Shown here piece by piece: positions 24,515-32,848 of a stretch of DNA of 35,350 bases (its first letter is position 1; each line of letters opens with the position of its first letter). The DNA lies in NCBI GenBank assembly GCA_030427825.1, contig JAUICO010000048.1, positions 1 to 35,350 of the forward strand, written 5' to 3'. The position numbers and the translations under genes are program-made. The notes under the pieces are model-generated. The model was not told the origin of the DNA, searched no databases, and saw only the letters and a program-made list of their open reading frames with translations. Origin of the DNA: a bacterium (GTDB lineage Bacteria > Myxococcota_A > Bradymonadia > REDH01).

Positions 24515-26383
24515 ATGAGCGATAGATTTGACCAGGATGAGCTGATTCGTTCGGACATCCACGCCTTTCTGGCCCAACACGAAGCCAAAGAGCTGCTCCG
24601 CTTCGTGGCCGTCGGCTCTGTCGACGACGGCAAGTCCACGCTGATCGGGCGCATTCTGCACGACGCGAAGGGTGTGTACGAAGATCAGCTGGCTGACGCC
24701 TCGCAGACCGACGAAGGCGGCGAAGTCGCCATCGACTTTGCGCGCATCACCGACGGCCTGCAGGCAGAGCGCGAGCAGGGAATCACCATCGACGTAGCAT
24801 ACCGCTACTTCTCGACGCCGAAGCGAAAGTTCATCATCGCCGATACCCCGGGCCACGTGCAGTACACCCGGAACATGGCCACGGGAGCCTCGACAGCCAA
24901 CGTTGCCGTCATCCTCATCGACGCACGACCGACGCACGGCGTCCTCACCCAGTCACGGCGGCACTCATACATCGCGTCGCTGGTCGGAATTCCGCATCTG
25001 CTGGTTGCAGTAAATAAGATGGACCTCGTCGACTATGATCAAGCTCGATACGACGAGATCTGCGCCGACTTTCTGTCGTTCGGACAGGACCTTGGGTTCA
25101 AAACCATCACCTTCATTCCCATCTCTGCATTGATGGGAACGAACATCGTGCACGCCAGCCCGAAGACCCCCTGGTACGACGGCGAGACGGTCATCGAGTT
25201 CCTCGAGAACGTACCGATCTCGGGGGACCGAAACCTCGACGACTTCAGATACCCGGTGCAGTACGTCCTGCGCCCCAACCTGAACTATCGAGGCTTCTCA
25301 GCGCAGATTGCATCCGGCGTCGTGCGGGTGGGCGACGAGCTTACCGTGCTGCCCAACGGCCAGTCTTCCAGGGTTGCCGGGATCGACACCTACGAGGGAG
25401 AAATCGAACAGGCTGTCGCGCCGCTATCTGTCACGATTCGACTGGAAGATGAGATCGACGTCAGCCGTGGCGACATGCTGGTTCCCACGGACAACCAACC
25501 CCACGTCGGTCGCACGATCGACGCGATGGTCGTCTGGATGAGCGAGGAGCCGCTCGACATCAACAAGTCCTACCAGATCAAGCACACGACTCGGTATCTG
25601 CGGGCGAACATCGACGAAATCGCGTGGAAAGTTGACCTTGAAACCCTCGAACAGGTGCCTGCTGACGAACTGAAGCTCAACGACATCGCGCGCGTCCGCC
25701 TCACGACACACCGTCAGCTTGTCTTCGACGCCTACAAGCGAAATCGAACGACCGGCGCCTTCATCATCATCGACACTCTCACGAACAACACTGTCGCCGC
25801 CGGTATGATCGCCGAGCCGACGGACGGGATGGAAGAGTCCGAGTTTGCCACCACACACACCGGCGTCTCACCGAACGAGCGCAAGCGCCTGATGGGCAGC
25901 GCCGGCTCCGTCGTCTGGCTCACCGGCCTGATGGGTTCTGGACGTCGCGCGCTCGGCTTTGAGCTCGAACGCCAGCTCTTCGACGATGAGATCGCAGCCG
26001 CTGTTATCGTACCCGAGCACTACGACGACCCGGCCATGAGCTCGCTGCTGACGAACCCCGAGACCTGCGCCGCTGCCGCTCGCCGAATGGCAGATGCCGG
26101 CCTCGTGTGTATCTGCGTTGTCGACGCCCACGCCGCCGCCGACCGGGCCCGGGCCGCCGAGATCGTGGGCGACGAGCGCTTCTTTGAGGTGCACGTATCC
26201 ACACCGGTCGAGGTATGCGCCGCGCGAAAGAGCGACGACGAAGCGGTGCGCCTCGCGGCCGCTTCCTTCGAAGACCCGAGCGCGGACGTTCTCGCTATCG
26301 ATCTGACCGACGGCGATGACGAGACAGCAGCGAAGAATCTGATGCGAGCGCTGCGCGCTGCGAAGGTGATTCCGACGCGCTGA
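24515..26383 (+). CDS. cysN: Sulfate adenylyltransferase subunit 1 with degenerate C-terminal APS-kinase domain
   Basis: About 622 residues from ATG at 24515 (a TTG at 24503 is possible). The N-terminal part is the translation-factor-like GTPase: G1 GSVDDGKST (34-42), G2 'REQGITIDVAYRYF', G3 DTPGH, G4 NKMD, then beta-barrel domains. It drives APS synthesis with CysD. From about residue 463 comes an APS-kinase-like domain that keeps 'VVWLTGL', 'RFFEVHVSTPVEVC' and overall length. Its Walker A is GLMGSGRR (471-478; Lys and Ser both replaced by Arg), the DGDN motif is gone, and the APS lid (ARD...GEI.NFTGI) is missing. The kinase part should be catalytically dead and perhaps structural or regulatory. 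Active APS kinase is probably supplied by the separate cysC gene. Confidence 0.93.
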   Translation: MSDRFDQDELIRSDIHAFLAQHEAKELLRFVAVGSVDDGKSTLIGRILHDAKGVYEDQLADASQTDEGGEVAIDFARITDGLQAEREQGITIDVAYRYFSTPKRKFIIADTPGHVQYTRNMATGASTANVAVILIDARPTHGVLTQSRRHSYIASLVGIPHLLVAVNKMDLVDYDQARYDEICADFLSFGQDLGFKTITFIPISALMGTNIVHASPKTPWYDGETVIEFLENVPISGDRNLDDFRYPVQYVLRPNLNYRGFSAQIASGVVRVGDELTVLPNGQSSRVAGIDTYEGEIEQAVAPLSVTIRLEDEIDVSRGDMLVPTDNQPHVGRTIDAMVVWMSEEPLDINKSYQIKHTTRYLRANIDEIAWKVDLETLEQVPADELKLNDIARVRLTTHRQLVFDAYKRNRTTGAFIIIDTLTNNTVAAGMIAEPTDGMEESEFATTHTGVSPNERKRLMGSAGSVVWLTGLMGSGRRALGFELERQLFDDEIAAAVIVPEHYDDPAMSSLLTNPETCAAAARRMADAGLVCICVVDAHAAADRARAAEIVGDERFFEVHVSTPVEVCAARKSDDEAVRLAAASFEDPSADVLAIDLTDGDDETAAKNLMRALRAAKVIPTR

Positions 26384-26423
26384 AGCCGGCCTGAGGGGTG
26401 GCTGGCAGTGGCCGATGGGGGGG

Positions 26424-26493
26424 CGAGACTCCGTCTCGAGCTCTGCGAGGGGGTTGTCACCCCCTCGACCGCCGGCGGAAAGCTGCGCTTTCC
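26424..26493. repeat. Array of three hairpins after cysN
   Basis: Hairpin 1: CGAGAC-TCC-GTCTCG (26424-26438). Hairpin 2: CGAGGGGGT-TGTC-ACCCCCTCG (26446-26467). Hairpin 3: GGAAAGC-TGC-GCTTTCC (26477-26493). Arms differ from the array before cysN, but loop types (TCC, TGC) and the CGACC linker recur. The array starts 41 bp after the cysN stop and could serve as its terminator region. Confidence 0.75.
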
Positions 26494-26585
26494 TCGGTGA
26501 GATTCGCATTGCGCGCTCGTCGCTACCGAGTGTCAGCTGCGGCCCGGACAGTGCGTATTTTCGCGCCGTCTGCTAGCGCGATGGC

Positions 26586-28349
26586 ATGAATCTGCATCTA
26601 CGACGCCCGGGAGCGGCGAATGCGGCGGCCGACGCGAAGCTCGTCTCCGCCAAACCCAGCTCAGCGCTGATGATCGTCGCAGTCCTCGCCGCAACATGCG
26701 CTCTTTTGGCCTGCTCGAAGGACAGTGTACGCGAGGAAGGCGCTGTCGACGCGCTCTCTGACACCACGGACGATGATGCCGTCGCGGCGGAAGACACCGC
26801 TCTCGCAGACGCAACCGATGTCACGGACACAGCGGACGACGCAGACGCGGCCGATGTGCACGACGAACAAGCCACGACGGACGCCGCGGACGAACCGGAT
26901 CTGCCGCCGGTCGTCGAGCCCCGCCCCTACCCCGACGCTGCGGACTGGGGGCCCAACGCCGGCCCGGGAGTACCTGCCCGCACCTTCACCGAAGAAGAAC
27001 TGTGGCAGAACTGCGCCTATCTGGACGGCGGGGAGAAGGACCTCACTGACCACCATAACCTGGTCACCATGTACGACGGCTACCTGCTGATGCCCTGGGC
27101 GCCCGAATGGGGAGGCGGCGGGCTGACCTTCTTCGACCTTACCGACCCCTGTGCTCCCACGGTCGTCGGCAGCGGCTTCTCGCAGCAGATGCGCGAGACT
27201 CACTCCATCGGCTTCTCACACATGGGCGGCAGCTGGGCGGTCGTGAACGGCATCGAAGGCATCTTCGACGGTGGCATTCAGTTCTGGGATATCTCCGACC
27301 GCTCTGCTCCGGCCGCAGTTGCCGACCTGCACATGCCGGATTTCGTATACCCGGACGCGTACGCGTTCCTGACTCTGAGCGTGTTCTGGCAGGCGCCCTA
27401 CGTGTACGTTGCGAACGCGAATAACGGCATCGCAATTGTCGACGCGAGCGACCCTACGCAGCCGGTGTTGGTGCACACGATGAACTTTGATCCGGTGATC
27501 CGAACCGGCCAGATTCAGGCGATCGGGAACCTGCTCATTGTAACCGGCGCTGAAACACCGGACACCATTCTCCTCGACATCAGCGACCCGGCCGCCCCCG
27601 TCGAAATCCCCGGTGGCCGCTTCGAAGTACGCTCGGCCGATGATGAAGTGCGCGACTTCTACTTCTCGAACAGCACCGGCGGTTTCATCTACTATGCGCG
27701 TAAAGAATCCGGCGGCGGTGTCATCATCTACGACATCCACGACCCGAGCGCGCCGCAGTACGCGGGTGAATTCCACTCCGACGGAAACGGCGCCTACGTC
27801 TTCGTACACGAAGGGTTCGCATTTACCGGCGAGTCGAACTTCGGCGCGGTGTACGACGTCCGTGATCACAACAACATCACCGAAGTGAACCGAATGCAGC
27901 TCGAAGGCGACCTCGATACCCTGACGCCCCTCGGGCATCTCACGGTCGTGGCCGTGGACGACGATGCGTCGCCGAATCAGGGCAGCGCCATCGCTCCCTG
28001 GCGCAGCGACCCGGACACAAACCCACCTGAAGTCACCTTCCTGTGGCCGCCCGACGGCGCAGATGACCTCGCCATCACCTCGCGCTTTGGACTCACCTTC
28101 AGCGAGTTTGTGGACGTACGCAGTGCCTTCGAAGGCTCCGTACGTCTCTACGAGACGGGCACCGATTCGGCACTCACACGGGTCGACGGCTACGTCAGCG
28201 CGCAGGAGACGATCGTGAATTTCTGGCCGGCGGCGCCGCTTCGAGCGGACACCGCGTATACGCTTGAGATTCCGGCCGGCGGTATCACCGATTTTTCCGG
28301 GAACGCGATCGCGGAGCCCTTCTTCGCACATTTCCGTACCGCGCCGTGA
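26586..28349 (+). CDS. LVIVD-repeat beta-propeller lipoprotein
   Basis: 587 residues. An unusually long n-region (28 residues) precedes the hydrophobic core and lipobox LLAC, so the true start may be internal, although no better in-frame start was found. After the Cys comes an Asp/Ala/Thr linker of about 60 residues. Five LVIVD repeats follow (for example GLTFFDLTDPCAPTVVG, GIQFWDISDRSAP, GIAIVDASDPTQP, ILLDISDPAAP, GVIIYDIHDPSAP), predicting a surface beta-propeller. The C-terminal 100 residues ('PPEVTFLWPPDGADDLAI', 'AYTLEIPAGGITDFSGN' in pieces) are a Big_5-type Ig-like domain. Its TGA overlaps the next ATG by one base. Probably an exported binding protein; ligand unknown. Confidence 0.85.
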   Translation: MNLHLRRPGAANAAADAKLVSAKPSSALMIVAVLAATCALLACSKDSVREEGAVDALSDTTDDDAVAAEDTALADATDVTDTADDADAADVHDEQATTDAADEPDLPPVVEPRPYPDAADWGPNAGPGVPARTFTEEELWQNCAYLDGGEKDLTDHHNLVTMYDGYLLMPWAPEWGGGGLTFFDLTDPCAPTVVGSGFSQQMRETHSIGFSHMGGSWAVVNGIEGIFDGGIQFWDISDRSAPAAVADLHMPDFVYPDAYAFLTLSVFWQAPYVYVANANNGIAIVDASDPTQPVLVHTMNFDPVIRTGQIQAIGNLLIVTGAETPDTILLDISDPAAPVEIPGGRFEVRSADDEVRDFYFSNSTGGFIYYARKESGGGVIIYDIHDPSAPQYAGEFHSDGNGAYVFVHEGFAFTGESNFGAVYDVRDHNNITEVNRMQLEGDLDTLTPLGHLTVVAVDDDASPNQGSAIAPWRSDPDTNPPEVTFLWPPDGADDLAITSRFGLTFSEFVDVRSAFEGSVRLYETGTDSALTRVDGYVSAQETIVNFWPAAPLRADTAYTLEIPAGGITDFSGNAIAEPFFAHFRTAP

Positions 28350-30766
28350 TGGACCGCGACGTAATGGACCGCACAGTCAACACGCGCGCCCTACAAGCGT
28401 CTGCCCGTCTCACCTTCGCAGCCCTCGCGTGCGCCACGCTGCTGGTGGTCGGCTCCGGCTGTGACGACGGCGACGCCGGCGCGAGCGATGCTGTGGGAGA
28501 TTTGGCGGACTCGTCCAGCGACGTCGAGGGCGACACAGGGGACTCGTCAGATGGCCCGGACGCAGGCGATTCGGACGAGGAAGCCGGGGACACCGACCGC
28601 GACGACACGACGCCGGCACCCGTGGCCGATACCGGACCAGGCCAGTACGTCGTCGTCGGCGCAGCTCTGCGTTTGGATGCGTCGGGTTCGGAACACGCCA
28701 CTACCTATGTCTGGGGCTTCGACACGGCCGTCACCGTTGTCGAAGAAGACGGTCCGTCGATCACCGTGACCTTTGCCGAGCCGGGGCGGCACCGCGCGAC
28801 CCTGACAGTCCGCAACGACTCGGGCGACATCGACACAGACACAGCGTCCATCAATGTCACCTATCCCCTCACCCACACGCCCGTATTCTCATCGTCCATA
28901 TCGCGCATCGACGAACACACGATCGCCGTGGTTGCCTCTGATGCCGACGAAGTGACGCTGATCGACATCGACACCCTGAGCGTTGTCGCACACTACGCGA
29001 CCTGTTCACATCCACGCACGGTGACCGGCAGCGCGAGCATGGTCGCGGTCGCGTGCCAGGACGACGACACGGTCCAGCTCATTGAACGCACCAACGGGAC
29101 AGTCTTCGCTGAACACACATTCCGGCACGGAGCACGACCCTTCGGCATCGTCGCCACAGATTGCGAGCTGGCGGTCACCCTGCAGGGCACCGGCCGAGTC
29201 GCCCTCTTTCACCTCTGCGGCGGCAACCCGTTGATCGGCCCGACGATGCGTGACGCGATCGAAGACGCCCGCGGGATCGCCCGCCTGGACGATCGATACC
29301 TGGTCACACGGTGGCGCTCACCGGATGACGGCGGCGAGTACGCGATCGTAGACGTCGGCCCTGGATCGAGCGCTGTCGACGGCACACGCGACAACGCCGG
29401 TGGCGGCCCCGACATACGGCGCCTGGTGTTCGACGACCAGACGGCTTCTGACACGGAATCAGGCGGCGTCCCGAGCTATCTGAACCAGGTGCTGGTCTCT
29501 CCGACTGGCCGCGATATCGCGCTGCCCTCGCTCATCGCAAACATCGGCGAGGGCGGGTTTCGCAGTGACGTCGCCCTGCGCCAGGACACCACGGTTCGAG
29601 CGCTTGTCTCCGTGGTTGATGGCGAGACGCTGACGGAGCGCTACGAGGAACGCCGCCAGTTCGACGACCGCGGCTTTGCGTCCGCGGCCGTGTGGTCACC
29701 GGCCGGCGACTTCCTGTATGTCGCGATGCGCGGCGCCCGTTCCGTCGAGCGCATCGACGCCCTGCGCGATGCGCCTTCCGGCACCATTCCGGCCGTCGGT
29801 TTTGCGCCTGAGGGACTCGCCCTGTCGGCGGATGGCACCCTGCTATTCGTCGACGCCGCTCTGTCACGGCAGGTCCTGGTCTACGATGTCACGGACTTCT
29901 CCAGTCGACCGCGACCGCTCGCGTCCCTGCCGAGTCAGAGCGAAGAGCGACTGAGCCCTGCAGTCCTCCTGGGCAAGCAGCTCTTCAACGACTCCTTTGA
30001 CCAGCGCCTTACCCGCGACGCGTATATCGCCTGTGCTCACTGCCACCTGGATGGCGAGAGCGATCGGCGGACCTGGGACTTCACCGACCGCGGCGAGGGG
30101 CTGCGCAACACCATCTCGCTGCGTGGACGCGCCGGGTTGGAGCACGGTCCGCTGCACTGGAGCGCAAATTTCGACGAGGTACAGGATTTCGAGCACGACA
30201 TCCGCGGCCCCTTCGGCGGGCGAGGCCTGCTCGATGACAGCGACTGGAACGTCGGCACGGTTTCGACCACGCTCGGCGACCCCAAGACGGGGCTCAGCGC
30301 CGACCTGGACGCTCTAAGCGCCTACGTGAGCTCTCTCGACACCTACCCGCGTTCGCCGCACCGTGAGCCCGACGGCGCACTGAGCGCCGATGCGGCCGCC
30401 GGCTACGCCCTTGCCACATCGCCCGCATTGGGCTGCACGACCTGCCACAGCGGCACACACTACACAGACAGCGCGCTCATCGATGGCAACCCGGGGCTGC
30501 ACGACGTCGGCACCCTCGGCGACGGCTCCGGCGGACGGCTCGGCGGCGTCCTGCCCGGAATCGACACGCCGACGCTGATCGGGCTTTGGAACTCCCCGCC
30601 CTACCTGCACGACGGCTCCGCCGCGACGATACGCGCGCTGCTCGAAGACGCCGCCATGTCAGGAGCGCACGGAGACCTTGCCGGACTCTCTGCCGCAGAG
30701 CTCGGCCAGATCGAGGCGTGGCTGCTGTCCCTGGACTCTGCGGGTCCGGCCGAAGCCACGCAGTAG
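28349..30766 (+). CDS. Lipoprotein with PKD-like domain, beta-propeller and di-haem cytochrome domain
   Basis: About 805 residues from ATG at 28349, overlapping the previous stop (TGATG). The signal peptide ends in GSGC, then an acidic Asp/Ser/Gly linker. A PKD-like Ig domain ('LRLDASGSEHATTYVWGF', 'ITVTFAEPGRHRATLTV' in parts) is followed by YVTN-type propeller repeats ('VSPTGRDIALPS', 'WSPAGDFLYVAMRGARSV', 'GLALSADGTLLFVDA'). The C-terminal third has two c-type haem sites, CAHCH (562-566) and CTTCH (696-700), with the spacing of MauG / di-haem peroxidase-like proteins. It would be an exported redox protein. Whether it reduces peroxide, oxidises a partner or transfers electrons at the surface is open. 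It is coupled to the LVIVD gene. Confidence 0.87.
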   Translation: MDRDVMDRTVNTRALQASARLTFAALACATLLVVGSGCDDGDAGASDAVGDLADSSSDVEGDTGDSSDGPDAGDSDEEAGDTDRDDTTPAPVADTGPGQYVVVGAALRLDASGSEHATTYVWGFDTAVTVVEEDGPSITVTFAEPGRHRATLTVRNDSGDIDTDTASINVTYPLTHTPVFSSSISRIDEHTIAVVASDADEVTLIDIDTLSVVAHYATCSHPRTVTGSASMVAVACQDDDTVQLIERTNGTVFAEHTFRHGARPFGIVATDCELAVTLQGTGRVALFHLCGGNPLIGPTMRDAIEDARGIARLDDRYLVTRWRSPDDGGEYAIVDVGPGSSAVDGTRDNAGGGPDIRRLVFDDQTASDTESGGVPSYLNQVLVSPTGRDIALPSLIANIGEGGFRSDVALRQDTTVRALVSVVDGETLTERYEERRQFDDRGFASAAVWSPAGDFLYVAMRGARSVERIDALRDAPSGTIPAVGFAPEGLALSADGTLLFVDAALSRQVLVYDVTDFSSRPRPLASLPSQSEERLSPAVLLGKQLFNDSFDQRLTRDAYIACAHCHLDGESDRRTWDFTDRGEGLRNTISLRGRAGLEHGPLHWSANFDEVQDFEHDIRGPFGGRGLLDDSDWNVGTVSTTLGDPKTGLSADLDALSAYVSSLDTYPRSPHREPDGALSADAAAGYALATSPALGCTTCHSGTHYTDSALIDGNPGLHDVGTLGDGSGGRLGGVLPGIDTPTLIGLWNSPPYLHDGSAATIRALLEDAAMSGAHGDLAGLSAAELGQIEAWLLSLDSAGPAEATQ

Positions 30767-30868
30767 GCGACGGCGGCATCGCCGATGCCCTCCGCGTCGT
30801 TGCGGGTCTCGCCGAGTCCGGTTGCAGCGACGACGTACGCACACGCAATGATGGCAGTCTGTTTGTTT

Positions 30869-32116
30869 CTACGGTGCGCCGTTTTCACTCACGTCGAGGG
30901 GGAGCCCCGAGACTTCGGTCAGAGCCAGCAGGACGGCGCCGACACCGTAGCTGATGTCATCAACAAGCGGCACGCTCGCATAATAGTCGAGGGTTCCGAC
31001 GTTGGTTGGCCCGGACACGCCTGTCACCACCGGTCGGCCGTCATCACTCAGAACAACTTGCGCGATGACGCCGTCGATCGCCGCAGCGATCACAGGTATG
31101 GCCTCGTCGCCGACCAGCCCGTAGCGCCAGCCGCGAGCGAGGGCGAAGGCAAAGAGTGCCGACGCACTGGTTTCGAGATAGGACTCTCCCGGTCGGTTGA
31201 CCACCGTCCACCACAAGCCGGTCTCAGCGTCCTGACTCGCCATGATCGCCTCGCTCAGTCGAGCGGTGGCCGACGCCATGTCGTCGAGGGTCTCTCCCCG
31301 CGCCCATCGTACGCGCATGTGATCGTACGCAGCCGCGACTATCCACGCGTTGGCCCTGGCCCAGTAGACGTCCTCATCCTGCTCGAAGAACGTGTACACC
31401 GCATGTTTGTAGAATCCGCTTTCTGACTGCAGCAGGTCGGTGAAAATCGTGAACTGCTCAGCGTAGCGATCCAGCATCTCGGCCTCGCCTGTGAGCTCTC
31501 CCCACCGAGTCATGACGTTGCCGAACATGAAGAGAGAGTCCGCCCATAGCGACACCCCCAATGCGCTGAGTTCTCCGAAATGTGAGAGCCCGCCTTCCGG
31601 CGTTGTGAGTGCCTTCTGGTCAAAATAATAGAGAGCGTCGTCGAGTACCTCCATGTATTCCGAGTTGCTGCCTTCACGACGCAGCAGGGCCGCGATCGCG
31701 GCGGGCGCGCAGGTGTCGCTGGTTGTGATCTGGAAACCCTCACTGATGTGGTGTTCGAGCCATGTGCCGACGTAGTCCCGATAGCGAACGTCGCCTGTCA
31801 CATCATAGAGGTGAACCATGCCGAGCATCTGCACGGACTCGCCCCAGTCCCAGCTCACGTCGACGGGGTCGGTGCGTTCGAGCAGGGCGTCGCCGATCGA
31901 CCGCGCCAACAGGATCTGGTTGGAGTCCGGGTCGCGGCGCTGCGCAAAGCAGCTCGCATCCGGTGGGCCCTCACCACATTGGTCGAAGACCTGCGCGCCG
32001 ACTTCTTCGTCGGACGATCCGCATGCCGGGCCTGCGATCAGCACGACACCCAGTGGCAGCCAGAGCGCTGCCTGCACCCATCGAAGAAGTCGGACCGAAT
32101 AACCCGGGGTCGCCAT
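30869..32116 (-). CDS. GH105/GH88-like unsaturated glycuronyl hydrolase, exported
   Basis: About 415 residues from ATG at 32116 (GTG at 32128 is possible). A signal sequence ends near 'IAGPAC', so it is lipoprotein or periplasmic. The (alpha/alpha)6-barrel signatures of the YteR/GH105 family are present: 'WDWGESVQMLGMVHLYDVTGD' (89-109, in parts), WADSLFM (191-197, with the candidate catalytic Asp193), YWARANAW (251-258), and 'GLWWTVVNRPGESYLETSASALFAFAL' (in parts). Family members remove the unsaturated uronic acid from oligosaccharides made by polysaccharide lyases. No lyase or transporter is beside it. It is convergent with the cytochrome gene. Confidence 0.82.
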   Translation of the reverse strand: MATPGYSVRLLRWVQAALWLPLGVVLIAGPACGSSDEEVGAQVFDQCGEGPPDASCFAQRRDPDSNQILLARSIGDALLERTDPVDVSWDWGESVQMLGMVHLYDVTGDVRYRDYVGTWLEHHISEGFQITTSDTCAPAAIAALLRREGSNSEYMEVLDDALYYFDQKALTTPEGGLSHFGELSALGVSLWADSLFMFGNVMTRWGELTGEAEMLDRYAEQFTIFTDLLQSESGFYKHAVYTFFEQDEDVYWARANAWIVAAAYDHMRVRWARGETLDDMASATARLSEAIMASQDAETGLWWTVVNRPGESYLETSASALFAFALARGWRYGLVGDEAIPVIAAAIDGVIAQVVLSDDGRPVVTGVSGPTNVGTLDYYASVPLVDDISYGVGAVLLALTEVSGLPLDVSENGAP

Positions 32117-32412
32117 AGCAATTCTCACGCCTCTGATTCTCCGCGCCGGGAACGGGCGGACCCGGGTCTGATTACACCAACTTCGAGCGTGGGACGATCT
32201 CCAACCCGCGGGTTATTGAAGTCACGATCGACACCGCCACCTTCGCGAGTACGTCGGCACCCGGTGGCGCCTGCATCTCGGCGCGGAAAAACAGCATCCT
32301 CCAGACGCCGGTGTGCCCGGCGGCGAGCTGATCGGGCTGTAGAACACCCCGCGCACGCTGCTCACGCCCTGACCCGGGTCAGGACACTGTCAGCGCCGTC
32401 GGTGCTCTTAGA
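32117..32412. other. Intergenic region left of the tRNA fragment
   Basis: About 300 bp with no supported gene. An open plus-strand frame at about 32139-32331 reads protein-like ('DYTNFERGTISNPRVIEVT') but has no start codon and could be the tail of a lost gene. A perfect 16-bp palindrome CCTGACCCGGGTCAGG lies at 32368-32383, just beyond the 3' side of the tRNA fragment. Confidence 0.4.
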
Positions 32413-32455
32413 GTCGGGGTGACAGGATTCGAACCTGCGACCACATGCACCCCAT
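32413..32455 (-). other. 3' half of tRNA-Pro(GGG): probable attachment-site remnant
   Basis: On the minus strand the sequence carries, in order, an anticodon loop with GGG preceded by T and followed by G, a variable region TGGTC, the T-arm GCAGG-TTCGAAT-CCTGT (perfect with one G-T pair), the acceptor 3' strand CACCCCG and discriminator A. The 5' half (acceptor CGGGGTG strand and D-arm) is missing; what precedes is unrelated sequence. Two of five anticodon-stem pairs fail. Tyrosine integrases commonly cross over in the anticodon loop and duplicate the tRNA 3' half, leaving exactly such a fragment at one end of the element. By orientation the element lies to the right. Confidence 0.75.
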
Positions 32456-32561
32456 GCCTCCGGCCGGGCTGGTAGACGGCGAGAACCCCGCTGGTAGCGG
32501 CGTCGGCGGTGTCGCGGGTGACGGGGCCGGACCGTCGACAACGACTCATGACGATACAGTG

Positions 32562-32581
32562 CGGGGGACAATCGGGGGACA
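32562..32581. repeat. Direct repeat CGGGGGACA x2, possible integrase arm site
   Basis: CGGGGGACA at 32562-32570 and again at 32573-32581 (11-bp period), about 110 bp inside the putative element from the tRNA fragment. Paired short direct repeats near an att core are typical of arm-type integrase sites. No integrase gene is in the window. Confidence 0.35.
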
Positions 32582-32629
32582 CCGCGATTCGGACTCCGAT
32601 GATGGGAACGATCCCGTTGGAGGCGCCGA

Positions 32630-32848
32630 ATGAGTAGAAATGGCGCGAGTCTCGCGGACGACCGAACGCCGATTCCGATCGTCGACGGTGGCAAGGAGCG
32701 CATCTGCTCAAGCTACAACCAGCGGGCAAAGGAACTCTGCACGGGAGCCGGCCTGCTGGCGGAAGGGATCGATTCATCGTCGATCAGTCGGTCTGCGACA
32801 TCGCGCGGAAAACGCTCGGAACAAGTCTTTCATAGGAGGTCAAATTGA
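32630..32848 (+). CDS. Small hypothetical protein, first gene of the putative element
   Basis: 72 residues from ATG at 32630 with TGGAGG 6 nt upstream. Its TGA overlaps the TTG start of the next gene (TTGA), a strong sign that both are real and coupled. The sequence is polar, Ser/Arg-rich, with no signal peptide or recognised domain. Position suggests an accessory replication or regulatory protein of the element (inference). An overlapping alternative frame (32640-32927) is Arg-rich and less credible. Confidence 0.5.
   Translation: MSRNGASLADDRTPIPIVDGGKERICSSYNQRAKELCTGAGLLAEGIDSSSISRSATSRGKRSEQVFHRRSN

Noticed and set aside
24011..24937. Minus-strand frame of 308 codons spanning the cysD-cysN gap
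   Set aside because: Antisense to cysD and cysN and crosses the hairpin array; no start signal.
32413..32455. Functional tRNA gene
   Set aside because: The acceptor 5' strand and D-arm are absent and two anticodon-stem pairs are broken, so only the 3' half remains.
32362..32777. Minus-strand frames reading through the tRNA fragment
   Set aside because: They contain peptides such as RRFESCHPD and AGSNPVTP that come from translating a tRNA T-arm, a well-known false-gene signature.
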